DNA of 64,000 bases from Fodinibius salicampi (GTDB taxonomy: Bacteria > Bacteroidota > Rhodothermia > Balneolales > Balneolaceae): positions 124,001 to 188,000 of the forward strand of contig NZ_BAABRS010000003.1 of NCBI RefSeq assembly GCF_039545095.1, in the 5' to 3' direction. A program made the position numbers and the translations under genes. Below, piece by piece: positions 1 to 8,012 of this stretch; within the stretch, counting starts at the first letter, position 1; the number at the start of each line of letters is the position of its first letter. The notes below the pieces were generated by a model, which saw nothing but the letters and a program-made list of their open reading frames with translations, made no database searches and was not told where the DNA came from.

Positions 1-167
1 CGGAAAGATCTCATCAAGAATAGTGGCAATACCGGTCATTGAAAGGCTATTTCAAAAATCCCTTACCCTCCTTCCTTTTTGGGTACAAAAATTGCATCCT
101 TAATATATCTTGAGGGTGTCTCACAGAAAAATTTGACCCACAATAGAAGCTTTAATATTTCAGGTGT

Positions 168-1304
168 ATGAAACGGCTTTACTATTTCCTTTTTATCATA
201 GCTACTACAGCAGCTTGTGGCAGCGTAAGCAATCCCGAGGTGGCGGTGAACCAACTTCAGAGTCAATCCGGGATATCGGAGGTGCAGACTGATCGTATCT
301 TCCATACCCTCCGTTTTTATCCCAACCAGACCCAGCTTTCGATTGCGTTTATTGATGATACCTCCGCCGTATTCTATGGCGCCGTTCGTGCTGCCGATAC
401 CTTACGGATTACCGATAATAAAGACCTTGTTTTTGAAATCGGCTCCCTATCGAAAGTATTTACCGCTGCGCTGCTTGCGGATCTGGCGTATCAAAATAAG
501 CTGGCGCTCGACCAGCCCATAAAGGAGCAGCTGGACTTTCCTCTCAATGTCAATGACAGTCTCCGGATTACCTTCAAGCACCTGGCGAACCACACCTCTG
601 GCCTGCCCCGTCTCCCATCCGGGTTTATCTGGGAATCGATGTGGCACATGGATAATCCTTATAAAGATTATGACGAGGAAAAACTCCGTGATTATATGCG
701 CAATGAAATGGAGCTGGATCATGTTCCGGGCACCCACTTTCAGTATTCCAATATCGGAGCCGGCATCCTTGGGTATGTGTTAACCCATGTTGAAGATCAA
801 TCCTACGAAAAAATGCTGCAACAGAGGATATTTCAGCCGTTGGATATGCCTCAGACAACAACACAGCGAACATTGGTTGCGGAGAAACTCGTACCCGGAT
901 TAACCAAGCGTGGAAATATCGCGACCAACTGGGACCTCGGAGCAATACCCGGGGCGGGAGCCCTTCTCTCTACGGCCGTGGATATGGCCCGGTTTGGATC
1001 AGCCAATTTTGATACCAGTAATAAGGTATTGAACCTACAGCAGCAGAAAACTTTCGGTATAGACGAAAAGATGGATATCGCCCTGGGCTGGTTTATCCTG
1101 AAACAGGATTCCACCACACGCTGGCACTGGCACAACGGGGGCACCGGTGGCTATCGCTCCTCCATGGCACTCGATCTGGACCGCAAAAAAGGAGTGGTCG
1201 TCTTGTCTAATATCTCGGCGGGACACAGCCACGCGGCCCATATTGATTCACTGAGCTTCACCCTGCTCCGAAGTATGGAGCCTGTCCAACAACCACTTAA
1301 CTAA
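168..1304 (+). CDS. Serine hydrolase, beta-lactamase class C / penicillin-binding-like, lipoprotein
   Basis: This 378-residue protein belongs to the serine beta-lactamase-like (class C/AmpC, esterase EstB) family. It starts with a hydrophobic signal segment ending in a loose lipobox (TAAC, Cys at about residue 17), so it is probably lipid-anchored in the periplasm or outer membrane. The catalytic SxxK is visible as SLSK (Ser93, Lys96), a YSN motif follows at about residue 194, and HNGGTGG near residue 325 replaces the KTG box. The length is typical of the family. The substrate cannot be told from sequence; peptidase, esterase and lactamase members look alike. The next small membrane protein gene follows after about 10 bp and may be co-transcribed. 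Confidence 0.85.
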   Translation: MKRLYYFLFIIATTAACGSVSNPEVAVNQLQSQSGISEVQTDRIFHTLRFYPNQTQLSIAFIDDTSAVFYGAVRAADTLRITDNKDLVFEIGSLSKVFTAALLADLAYQNKLALDQPIKEQLDFPLNVNDSLRITFKHLANHTSGLPRLPSGFIWESMWHMDNPYKDYDEEKLRDYMRNEMELDHVPGTHFQYSNIGAGILGYVLTHVEDQSYEKMLQQRIFQPLDMPQTTTQRTLVAEKLVPGLTKRGNIATNWDLGAIPGAGALLSTAVDMARFGSANFDTSNKVLNLQQQKTFGIDEKMDIALGWFILKQDSTTRWHWHNGGTGGYRSSMALDLDRKKGVVVLSNISAGHSHAAHIDSLSFTLLRSMEPVQQPLN

Positions 1305-1314
1305 ATTCACCATC

Positions 1315-1638
1315 ATGCTGCGCATACTTATTCCTCTTATCACGGTAATCCATGGACTTATTCACCTGATGGGCTTCCTGAAGGCTTTTCAGCTGGCAGA
1401 AATTGAACAGCTCAATCTCCCGATATCCAAAGTATCCGGGATCTTCTGGCTGGTGGCCTGCCTGCTAATGCAGGCTACCGCCGGAGGCTATCTCCTTAAG
1501 ATCGATGGGTGGTGGATACTGGGGATGATCGCCCTTGTCATTTCCCAGGTACTTATCTTCTTATACTGGCCCGATGCCAAATTTGGAACGATCGCCAATA
1601 TCATCATTGGCATTGCCATATGGATGAACTTTAGGTAA
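1315..1638 (+). CDS. Small polytopic membrane protein, unknown function
   Basis: The gene encodes 107 residues dominated by about four hydrophobic segments (near residues 4-20, 42-60, 66-86 and 90-105), with few charged residues, so it is an inner-membrane protein. I recognise no specific family. It begins 10 bp after the stop of the serine hydrolase gene, which suggests one transcript. The composition and four-helix layout recall DoxX-like small proteins, but no diagnostic motif is visible. Confidence 0.65.
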   Translation: MLRILIPLITVIHGLIHLMGFLKAFQLAEIEQLNLPISKVSGIFWLVACLLMQATAGGYLLKIDGWWILGMIALVISQVLIFLYWPDAKFGTIANIIIGIAIWMNFR

Positions 1639-1661
1639 AATAATTGCGCCATACCGGACTG

Positions 1662-1790
1662 ATGGAATCCATCAAAAAAGGGCGAAAGGTGGCGTTGCAG
1701 GTGAACCCCGATCGACTGGAGGAGCTCAAAAACCTTTTCGACGTGCCCATCGACCAAACCACCCGGGAGTGGATGGAGAAGGAGGGTTAA
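1662..1790 (+). CDS. Possible 42-residue small protein
   Basis: An open frame from ATG 1662 to TAA 1790 encodes a charged 42-residue peptide that begins MESIKKGRKVALQVNPDRLE and ends with a Trp-Met-Glu-Lys tract. It sits 23 bp after the small membrane protein gene on the same strand. No family is recognised. The composition is plausible for a real small protein or for the tail of a decayed gene next to the element's insertion point. Confidence 0.3.
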   Translation: MESIKKGRKVALQVNPDRLEELKNLFDVPIDQTTREWMEKEG

Positions 1791-1856
1791 TGAAAACAGA
1801 ATGGAGTTTAAATTATAATTGCTCTCTCTTTGGGCTCCATTAACTTATATACTTAA

Positions 1857-1872
1857 AGTACCCCCACCCGGA
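1857..1872. repeat. attL core, 16-bp direct repeat
   Basis: AGTACCCCCACCCGGA, identical to 12181-12196. It is a copy of the tRNA-Arg 3' end left at the distal side of the insertion. The next base differs between the copies (C here, A at the right), which sets the right edge of the shared core. Confidence 0.85.
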
Positions 1873-1919
1873 CTTTATCTCTATTCTTTTTCATTCATGT
1901 ATTAGGCGTAAATAGTACT

Positions 1920-1943
1920 ATATATGCTTTAAATAGCATATAT
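1920..1943. repeat. 9-bp perfect inverted repeat inside the left end of the element
   Basis: ATATATGCT and AGCATATAT form perfect arms around a 6-base loop. It lies between attL and the integrase promoter, where an excisionase or host factor would be expected to bind. That role is an inference from position only. Confidence 0.45.
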
Positions 1944-1968
1944 GTGTGTCTTATTCATCGTTTAAATG

Positions 1969-1998
1969 TTGGTAAATTCAAAAAATGTTGTACCTTTG
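1969..1998 (+). promoter_or_regulatory. Bacteroidota-type promoter of the integrase gene
   Basis: TTG at 1969-1971, a 19-bp spacer and TACCTTTG at 1991-1998 match the Bacteroidota sigma-A pattern TTG-N19-TAnnTTTG. The -7 box overlaps repeated GTTGTACC motifs, so the integrase or a partner could repress its own promoter. Confidence 0.6.
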
Positions 1999-2026
1999 TT
2001 GTACCATTATAATTTAGGTACAACAA
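1986..2026. repeat. Candidate integrase arm-type sites, left end
   Basis: TGTTGTACC occurs at 1986-1994 and 1997-2005, and the inverted form GGTACAACA at 2017-2025. The last two are part of a perfect 10-bp inverted repeat, 1996-2005 and 2017-2026. The same motif recurs near the right end of the element (11997-12123) and I noticed no cluster elsewhere in the element. Clusters of one short motif near both att cores resemble arm sites of a lambda-type integrase. Confidence 0.55.
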
Positions 2027-2027
2027 T

Positions 2028-3266
2028 ATGGCAACAACTTATCACTTTTATTTACGCAAAGATAAAAAGAGAGAGAACGGAGAGTGTCCTATTTATTTAA
2101 GGATAACTCAAAACCGTAAATCCCGGTATGTTAGCACTGGTGTTTATGTTAAGCCCAGGTTTTGGAATCCAGAAAAAGAAGAGGTTAGAAAGAGTCACAG
2201 AAATTCTAAGAGTTTAAACAGTATCTTGGATCGGGAACAAGATAAGGCCGAAACTGTCCAGGCTGAATTAAGTAAGCATGGGAAGGATTCAGCAAAGGCT
2301 ATTCAGAAACGCTTAAAACATCAGCAAACCGGAGATTTCTTTGATTTAGCGGATGAATATTTAGAGGAGATTAAAAAATCAGGAAGTCATTATACTCATA
2401 AGAATGCCAAAGTCGCTATTAGAAAGGTAGAAGCTTTTGAAGGTTCTCGTTCTTTACCTTTAAGGCATATTGATACTGAATATTTAGAACGTTTTGAGCG
2501 GTTTTTGGAAGACGAATATGATAACCATCCCAATACGATAAGTAAGAACTTTGGGCCTATCAAAGGGATTATTCGAAAGGCATTAAAAAAACACCTCATT
2601 ACGATTAATCCCCTGGTTAATTTTGAAGGTGCGAAACGGGGTAAACCTAAACCTAAGACAAAGCTTTCTGTAAAACAGATTGAAGCAATTCAAAGTTACG
2701 ATTTTGAGGAGTTTTCTAATCTCTGGCATACCCGAAACTACTTTATGTTTTCATTTTATAGTGGTGGTATCCGGTTTGGAGATTTATGTTGCTTAAAATG
2801 GAAGGACATAAAAGGCGACCGTTTATCTTATCAGATGAACAAAAACGAAAAGGTATTTACGATTGAGCTTAATGAGTACCAGCAAGAAATATTAGACTAT
2901 TATTCTACCGATAAAAAATCGGAAGACTTTATCTTTCCAATTTTGAATAATCACAAAGATTATTCTGATCCTATATTCTTGCGAAAACGAATTAGCAGTA
3001 AAAATGCTCTTATCAATAAGTGGCTAGGAAAGATTGTTGACAAAGTAAATGAAGAGCTGGAAAAAGAAGATTCTGACATTCCAAGGCTTGATAATATTTC
3101 TTTTCACGTAGCACGTCATAGCTTTGCCCAGTATGCCGTTGAACAGGGATTAAGTATGTACGAGTTAATGCAAACACTTAGGCACTCTAAGATCAAAACT
3201 ACGCAAAAATACCTGAAAGGCTTGGATGAACAATTGGCAGATAAAGCAATGAAAAAAGTGTTCTAA
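2028..3266 (+). CDS. int: Tyrosine recombinase / integrase (Bacteroidota type)
   Basis: This 412-residue site-specific recombinase would insert and excise the surrounding element at the tRNA-Arg 3' end. The N-terminal ~90 residues match the arm-DNA-binding domain of Bacteroidota integrases (YLRKDKKRENGECPIYLRIT). A SAM-like core-binding domain spans roughly 100-210. The catalytic domain shows the first Arg in GGIRFGD (about 248), HVARH (about 359), LRHSK (about 384) and the nucleophile Tyr in TTQKYL (about 394). The length is normal and the gene looks intact. Its ATG follows directly after the repeated GTTGTACC sites, suggesting autoregulation. The next gene begins 2 bp after the stop. Confidence 0.95.
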   Translation: MATTYHFYLRKDKKRENGECPIYLRITQNRKSRYVSTGVYVKPRFWNPEKEEVRKSHRNSKSLNSILDREQDKAETVQAELSKHGKDSAKAIQKRLKHQQTGDFFDLADEYLEEIKKSGSHYTHKNAKVAIRKVEAFEGSRSLPLRHIDTEYLERFERFLEDEYDNHPNTISKNFGPIKGIIRKALKKHLITINPLVNFEGAKRGKPKPKTKLSVKQIEAIQSYDFEEFSNLWHTRNYFMFSFYSGGIRFGDLCCLKWKDIKGDRLSYQMNKNEKVFTIELNEYQQEILDYYSTDKKSEDFIFPILNNHKDYSDPIFLRKRISSKNALINKWLGKIVDKVNEELEKEDSDIPRLDNISFHVARHSFAQYAVEQGLSMYELMQTLRHSKIKTTQKYLKGLDEQLADKAMKKVF

Positions 3267-3268
3267 AA

Positions 3269-4018
3269 ATGAGTAAAGGGAAATATACTTTTGCGGATTG
3301 GAAATCCGGACAAATAGAAAAGGATTACGCCAATAAAGAAATTGAAGGGTTTAATGACCAAAACCTGTATGGGGTAGGGTATTTGCCCCAACAGTTACAT
3401 GAGCAGGGTTTTATAACTGATAAGGAATATTCTAAAATTGAAAAAGCACAGAAAGAAATTTTCGACAAGTCGGTAGAGAATGCTTATAAATCTTTTTTGA
3501 ATGAATTTTTAGAACGATTAGAAAATGCTTACAAACCTGCTGAATTTATTCAAAATAGAATAAACAGATTACAATCGGAACTTGACCGTGCCTCCAATCA
3601 TATCCTAGAACAAGTTTACGAAGGCAATTGGAGTAAAGTTGGTATAGGCCATAAAGCATATGCAATGGTAAATAATTCAGATGGAATGGGATGGACTTAT
3701 TTACATAACACAATACAAACACCTGCAGATAACACCAGGTCAGCCAATCATGTTTTTGTTAGTACAGTTAGTCTATATCAAATAGAGGAATTAGAAAAAC
3801 TTTTGAAATCTGAATATTCTAAATCCGAGAAAGATGATAGAAGAAGCTACGGACAACATCAAAAAAATAGAAAATGGATAATAGAAAAGTTTGAAGAGCA
3901 AGAATCCAAACAGCCATCTCAAAACAAAACCGCGATAGCGGTTAAAGAACTCTACAAGAAAGAATTTGGGCTTAATATAGATAAGTCAACAGTTTTGAGG
4001 TACAACGATAGAATGTAA
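3269..4018 (+). CDS. Hypothetical element protein, 249 residues
   Basis: I do not recognise this protein. It begins 2 bp after the integrase stop and is almost certainly co-transcribed. The sequence is hydrophilic and mostly helical, with a likely coiled-coil stretch near residues 60-120 and a Lys/Glu-rich linker near 190-215. The last ~30 residues (AIAVKELYKKEFGLNIDKST) resemble a small helix-turn-helix-like segment. Codon use and AT content match the rest of the element. A role linked to integration, replication or regulation is a guess from position only. Confidence 0.75.
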   Translation: MSKGKYTFADWKSGQIEKDYANKEIEGFNDQNLYGVGYLPQQLHEQGFITDKEYSKIEKAQKEIFDKSVENAYKSFLNEFLERLENAYKPAEFIQNRINRLQSELDRASNHILEQVYEGNWSKVGIGHKAYAMVNNSDGMGWTYLHNTIQTPADNTRSANHVFVSTVSLYQIEELEKLLKSEYSKSEKDDRRSYGQHQKNRKWIIEKFEEQESKQPSQNKTAIAVKELYKKEFGLNIDKSTVLRYNDRM

Positions 4019-4127
4019 TAGTTCACCTATCTACCTTTTCATAGAATCTTTTTCATTGATGAAAAAATGAAAAAGTTGCGTTCTGATTATTCTATAGGCG
4101 AAGACAAATTCAAAAGCCTAAATAGTC

Positions 4128-4403
4128 ATGAACGTTTTTATCCCTACAAAAGAAGATCTGGAAGATATTATTTCCAGAAAAGTTAAAGAGACGGTAAACG
4201 AAGTTCTTCCCGGTGCGATACGCAAAGCCACCCGGAAAGAATGGTTAACTACGGATGAAGTAATGGAAATGCTTCAATGCTCCCGTAGGCACGTCCAGTA
4301 TCTAAGGGATAGTAAGCAACTCCCATACTCTCAAAATGGCCGGACAATACGGTATCACATCCAAGATGTGGAAGCCTTTTTAAACCGCCATAAAGTAGAA
4401 TAA
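4128..4403 (+). CDS. Helix-turn-helix (excisionase/MerR-like) DNA-binding protein
   Basis: This 91-residue protein has a C-terminal helix-turn-helix of the excisionase family (helix_turn_helix_17): WLTTDEVMEMLQCSRRHVQY, then SKQLPYSQNGRTIRYHIQDV and the final helix EAFLNRH. The N-terminal ~35 residues are charged and helical. In Bacteroidota mobile elements this protein type commonly directs excision or controls element genes. Its place just downstream of the integrase gene supports that. The ATG has no strong Shine-Dalgarno, which is normal for the group. Confidence 0.85.
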   Translation: MNVFIPTKEDLEDIISRKVKETVNEVLPGAIRKATRKEWLTTDEVMEMLQCSRRHVQYLRDSKQLPYSQNGRTIRYHIQDVEAFLNRHKVE

Positions 4404-4412
4404 CATCAACTA

Positions 4413-4541
4413 ATGGGAGAACTATACGATTTTCGGGCCATGCTGGAGAGCACCCCGACCACACGGAGAAAGCCCGGGGAGAAACGATCCTTCCCGGGAT
4501 TCTCTTACTCCTTTCTCTGTGTGGATAAACTCATAGGATGA
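4413..4541 (+). CDS. Possible 42-residue small protein
   Basis: An open frame from ATG 4413 to TGA 4541 starts 9 bp after the excisionase-like gene stop. It encodes a basic peptide beginning MGELYDFRAMLESTPTTRRK. It overlaps a hairpin (4466-4504), so the sequence may be under structural rather than coding selection. No family is recognised. Confidence 0.3.
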   Translation: MGELYDFRAMLESTPTTRRKPGEKRSFPGFSYSFLCVDKLIG

Positions 4542-4681
4542 TCTCTATTACTGGCATTTGCTGTGGAAAAGGCTCTTGCTGGCGTACCGGGGAGGTCAAT
4601 CTTTATCCCCCCGGTACGCCTAAGAAGCAATGAATGGGAATAAAAAAAGGCGGACAGAGTGTTCGAAGCACCCTGTGCGCC
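4466..4681. other. Cluster of three hairpins before the HUH Rep gene: candidate replication/nicking origin
   Basis: Three inverted repeats lie in series just upstream of the Rep gene. At 4466-4504, GAGAA..CCCGGG pairs with CCCGGG..TTCTC. At 4581-4592 and 4609-4620, GGCGTACCGGGG pairs perfectly with CCCCGGTACGCC around a 16-base loop. At 4649-4681, GGCG, ACAG and GTG pair with CAC, CTGT and CGCC. HUH endonucleases recognise hairpins at their origins and often act next to their own gene, so this is a plausible double-strand origin or transfer origin. The nick site cannot be assigned from sequence. Confidence 0.45.
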
Positions 4682-4723
4682 TATCAGATTAATTAAAGCA
4701 TAACACTTTAAAACTAACCCGTA

Positions 4724-5116
4724 ATGGATAAACAAAGTTATGAACAAAGAGAACAGTACGCAAATTGGTTGTCAACCGAAAAATGGGACTATTTCTTCAC
4801 CGGAACATTCCGGTTCGAAGATATCTCTCCAAACGGCGCACGCCGGGCCGCTCAACGATTTTTTCGCGGTTTCACGACCAAAGAACTTATTGTTCTTTTC
4901 ATCGAATCGGGAAAACTCTACGGCAAAGTCCATTTGCACGGCCTGTTACGTTTCCGTTTTGATCAACGGCCAACAGCTCAAACTATTTGGAAGCGATGGT
5001 TCGATAAATATGGCCGTGCCCGAGTGGAAACGATTGAATCCCGGGAAGCGGTCTCCAACTATTGCTGTAAGTACGTAACCAAACAGATGAAGGATGAAAC
5101 CTTCATTGTGATATGA
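4724..5116 (+). CDS. HUH endonuclease, rolling-circle Rep-like
   Basis: This 130-residue protein shows the three motifs of small Rep/HUH nucleases in order: YFFTGTF (motif I, about residues 23-29), HLHGLL with the metal-binding HxH (His70, His72), and NYCCKY with the likely nicking Tyr near residue 112 and a following Lys. It would cut one strand at a hairpin origin and hold the 5' end covalently. The stop overlaps the next ATG (ATGA at 5113-5116), so the two genes are translationally coupled. It could drive rolling-circle copying of the excised element or, less likely, act as a mobilisation relaxase. Confidence 0.8.
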   Translation: MDKQSYEQREQYANWLSTEKWDYFFTGTFRFEDISPNGARRAAQRFFRGFTTKELIVLFIESGKLYGKVHLHGLLRFRFDQRPTAQTIWKRWFDKYGRARVETIESREAVSNYCCKYVTKQMKDETFIVI

Positions 5117-5349
5117 TTACGGAAAGTGATCGGTTGGCACTGGATTATCGCGATCTGGGATTATGGAAAGAAGACATTCCTACCAGGTGTGGTGGCGTTG
5201 AGAATAACAGATGTTCAAAATGTGGAATTGCATTCAAAAATAATGTTAGAATTACCGTGTGTATATCAAATGAAGCCGGCAATGAACATTATGACTACCA
5301 CAAAGAATGCATCACTAGTATGTTAAATCGAAACGAATCAAAAATTTAA
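5113..5349 (+). CDS. Small Cys-rich protein, possible zinc-binding
   Basis: A 78-residue protein whose ATG overlaps the Rep stop by 4 bp. It carries CSKCG followed by a lone Cys and a YHKEC tail, a spacing that could form a zinc ribbon or treble clef. I recognise no named family. Coupling to the Rep gene suggests a shared role in replication or copy control, which is inference. Confidence 0.6.
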   Translation: MITESDRLALDYRDLGLWKEDIPTRCGGVENNRCSKCGIAFKNNVRITVCISNEAGNEHYDYHKECITSMLNRNESKI

Positions 5350-5513
5350 CACTTAAAATGCCATTTAAAGGCTATAAAAGGATATGAGGACCCAAAAGCC
5401 GTGCCGTTCCGAAGCCCGGCAAACCCAAAATATTTGGGTATAATTACCCGGCTGAAATGGGTTCTCAGCCTTTATGACCGAGAAAATGAAAAAATTACTA
5501 AAAATTTAATGCT

Positions 5514-5759
5514 ATGGATGAAGAAAGAGAACCCCGAAACACGGAAAAGGAGAAGAAATTAACGTGCCCAGAGTGTGGAAAAGCGTTCAAGGACATGAGA
5601 GGATTAACTTCTCATGCCCGGCATATACATGAGATCGAAAAAGAGAAATTAATTCAGCTTATAGAGCAAGAAGAAGACAATGTGAATATGGGCTGGAAAA
5701 TAGTAGGTGGTATCGGTGCATTCTTAGCTACCATTATCACCCTTGGCAATTCCCGTTAA
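5514..5759 (+). CDS. C2H2 zinc-finger protein with C-terminal membrane segment
   Basis: This 81-residue protein has one classical C2H2 finger, CPECGKAFKDMRGLTSHARH, with Cys18, Cys21, His34 and His37 or His39. A charged helix follows, then a hydrophobic C-terminal segment (about residues 61-78, VGGIGAFLATIITLG) that could sit in the membrane. C2H2 fingers of this kind are uncommon in bacteria and often occur in mobile elements. The gene stands alone between the Rep module and the mazG-like gene. A degenerate second copy of the finger lies at 8013-8189. Its target is unknown. Confidence 0.7.
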   Translation: MDEEREPRNTEKEKKLTCPECGKAFKDMRGLTSHARHIHEIEKEKLIQLIEQEEDNVNMGWKIVGGIGAFLATIITLGNSR

Positions 5760-5873
5760 TTCAAGTTGCCATTGGCTTTACGTGGAGATAAAACTATTTC
5801 CAAAAATGTCCTTTATATTTATTAAGATTATAATCGTAAAAGTTAATGGGAAAAATATACCAGAATTCCTTTC

Positions 5874-6221
5874 ATGGATAGATTAGAAAAGATTATTAAG
5901 AATATTCTGGAGTTTAGAGAGGAAAGAGATTGGGAACAATTTCACAATCCGAAAGATTTGGCAATCTCCTTGAATTTAGAAGCCTCAGAATTACTTGAGC
6001 ACTTTCAATGGAAATCAGACGAAGAAATTGAAGAGTATATAGCTGAAAATAAAGATTCAATTAGTCAAGAATTGGCTGACATTCTTTATTGGGTACTTTT
6101 GATAAGTCATGATCTGGATATTGATATTGAGTCCGCTGTTCAAGAGAAATTAAAGTTAAATGCTAAGAAGTATCCTGTTGAAAAAGCAAAAGGTAAACAC
6201 ACAAAATATACGGATCTTTAA
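5874..6221 (+). CDS. MazG-like nucleotide pyrophosphohydrolase
   Basis: This 115-residue protein matches the single-domain MazG/dCTPase-like (RS21-C6) family of all-alpha NTP pyrophosphohydrolases. The metal-binding helices are visible: LEASELLEHFQWK, then SQELADILYWVLLISHDLDI, with the family's ExxE...ExxD acidic pattern. It would cleave (d)NTPs to NMP and pyrophosphate. The EVE-like/HNH nuclease gene starts 2 bp later and the HEPN gene follows, so the three form one transcript. In mobile elements MazG-like enzymes can alter nucleotide or alarmone pools during phage infection. Here that is inference. Confidence 0.85.
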   Translation: MDRLEKIIKNILEFREERDWEQFHNPKDLAISLNLEASELLEHFQWKSDEEIEEYIAENKDSISQELADILYWVLLISHDLDIDIESAVQEKLKLNAKKYPVEKAKGKHTKYTDL

Positions 6222-6223
6222 AT

Positions 6224-7207
6224 ATGTCTAACATCTGGAGAATGACCGGGCCTCCCGAACATTGGATTACAACACTAATTAGAAATGCTTGGGGATTAAC
6301 GGAAACAAACAAAAATATTTGGGATAAACTATCCCCAGGTGACCTTGTATATTTCCATTCAACTGCAAGTTCTTCTGTCGTTAGTAGTGCTAAATCATCT
6401 ATAGTAGGATTTGGAATAATAGATAATTCTATCCGCACTAAAAGTGAACTCTGGTGGTTAGAGGAACATAAAACAGGGAAAAATGAATGGAAATATGTTG
6501 TGCCATTTAAATCAATAGAATGGTTCTCAAATGTTGATTCCATCAATCGTAACAGATTGATCCATGAAAAATCAGTAAATGAAATAAGACGAGAAATTAA
6601 AACTATTACTCAAGATGGTATTTCTATTTCAAAATTAAGTGAAATGGCAAAATCCATTGATCCAGAGTATCCCAACTTTCCAGTTAATGGTTCTGCTTCT
6701 GGATTTGAAGATATTTATGAGGACCTAATTCTGCAGTCGGCAGAATTCGATAAAGATAAATATGAGGATCTTATTGAAACAGATTATTCTGAGTTAATTG
6801 ACGATAGTTTATCAGATAATCTAAATAAGTTGATGGAAGAAGCCCGTAATTATACGCACAAGGACAGATACGATGAAAAAAATAATTCCCGTTCAAAAAC
6901 AAGACGAGAAAATGAAAAACAAAAAAGGCGTATCGCCAAAATCGAAGATTATACTTGCCAAGTTTGTGGTTTCAGATGTGAATATCAAAACTTAAATGGT
7001 CAAAAATGCTACATAATTGATGTTGACCATATTATTCCTAAATCAGATGGTGGAACTGAAGAAATTGACAACCTCTGGGTACTTTGCCCTAATTGTCATA
7101 GAAAGAAAACCCGCGGATTAATTTCTATTGACGTGGAAAATAAACAAGTGCTTGAGAAGGGAAGTGAAATTGAAATAACCGATAACCATTTATTTCAAAA
7201 TGGATAA
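6224..7207 (+). CDS. EVE/PUA-like domain fused to HNH endonuclease, putative modification-dependent restriction enzyme
   Basis: A 327-residue two-part protein. The first ~120 residues look like an EVE/PUA-type reader (WRMTGPPEHW, then KLSPGDLVYFHS and SIVGFGII), a fold that binds modified cytosine or other bases. The C-terminal part is an HNH nuclease: CQVCGF near 245, VDHIIPKSDGGTEEIDNLWV with the catalytic His near 267, and CPNCHRKKT near 288, giving the paired CxxC zinc sites. EVE-HNH proteins are known type IV, modification-dependent restriction enzymes. The gene starts 2 bp after mazG-like and overlaps the HEPN gene by 8 bp. The EVE assignment is weaker than the HNH one. Confidence 0.78.
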   Translation: MSNIWRMTGPPEHWITTLIRNAWGLTETNKNIWDKLSPGDLVYFHSTASSSVVSSAKSSIVGFGIIDNSIRTKSELWWLEEHKTGKNEWKYVVPFKSIEWFSNVDSINRNRLIHEKSVNEIRREIKTITQDGISISKLSEMAKSIDPEYPNFPVNGSASGFEDIYEDLILQSAEFDKDKYEDLIETDYSELIDDSLSDNLNKLMEEARNYTHKDRYDEKNNSRSKTRRENEKQKRRIAKIEDYTCQVCGFRCEYQNLNGQKCYIIDVDHIIPKSDGGTEEIDNLWVLCPNCHRKKTRGLISIDVENKQVLEKGSEIEITDNHLFQNG

Positions 7208-7964
7208 CAAGAATCGATGGATTTTAAAAACAGTCAAAGAAATAAACTCTTTCTTTTCCGATGAAAATATCGCAAGGCTTAAAAAAGCAACTGGCGAAGA
7301 GAAAGAAGAACTATTTGAAGAGTTTACCGATAAGATAAAGGCTGTTGAGAGACACACCGTAAATAATCCAGGTGCACTCATCTACTTAAAGCCCAGTGAG
7401 GACCGAGAAACTATTGAAGGAATATTTCAAACATTTGGTAAGAACCTTGATCAAAGGGAAGCCTTTGATGCACTAGTTGGTGGACATAATCTTGATTTTT
7501 TAATGAATACACTCTACGCTTACATCAACAGAGCTTCTCAACTTACTCCAACATTTATTTCAACCCGATACCATAGTAACGATTTCAGGAAGTATTTCAA
7601 TGAAGCTATGGAGGCCTGGACTCACGGGCTAGATAATGCAGCGCTCATCATGATCTATTCGGTACTTGAAGAAGCAGTAAGAAACTCATTATGCCAATCT
7701 GTACCAGAATTGTGTCAAAAACTTTATATCTCCAATGGCGATGAGGTCAGGTCAAATAATGACTATCCAATGAGCAAGCTTATTGAAATAGCTAGAGATA
7801 GAGATGTGATTTCCTACGAGACAGAAAGGAAATTAAAAAATATAGGCAAGGCTAGAAATTCAGCAGTCCACAATCTCGACAATTATGACTCTACAAACGG
7901 TAAAGAAGTATATCAGATTCTTTTAGATGCTAGAGATATTATTGAAGACGTTTACAAACTTTAG
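7200..7964 (+). CDS. HEPN-domain protein, possible toxin or defence effector
   Basis: A 254-residue protein that overlaps the EVE-like/HNH gene by 8 bp, so the two are coupled. The C-terminal half looks like a HEPN (DUF4145/abortive-infection type) domain: a helix with EEAVRNSL and then the HEPN signature RNSAVH, an Rx4H motif at Arg219-His224. HEPN domains with this motif are commonly metal-independent RNases in toxin and anti-phage systems. The N-terminal half is helical and unrecognised. It may be an effector released when the nuclease senses modified DNA. That link is inference from coupling. Confidence 0.7.
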   Translation: MDNKNRWILKTVKEINSFFSDENIARLKKATGEEKEELFEEFTDKIKAVERHTVNNPGALIYLKPSEDRETIEGIFQTFGKNLDQREAFDALVGGHNLDFLMNTLYAYINRASQLTPTFISTRYHSNDFRKYFNEAMEAWTHGLDNAALIMIYSVLEEAVRNSLCQSVPELCQKLYISNGDEVRSNNDYPMSKLIEIARDRDVISYETERKLKNIGKARNSAVHNLDNYDSTNGKEVYQILLDARDIIEDVYKL

Positions 7965-8012
7965 CTCATTATTTCTCTCATTATCTGCAAACGGTAAATT
8001 ATAGAAACTGAA

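Noticed and set aside
4740-5078. Alternative ORFs in other frames over the HUH Rep gene
   Set aside because: Only the 4724-5116 frame carries the ordered HUH motifs and couples to the next gene.
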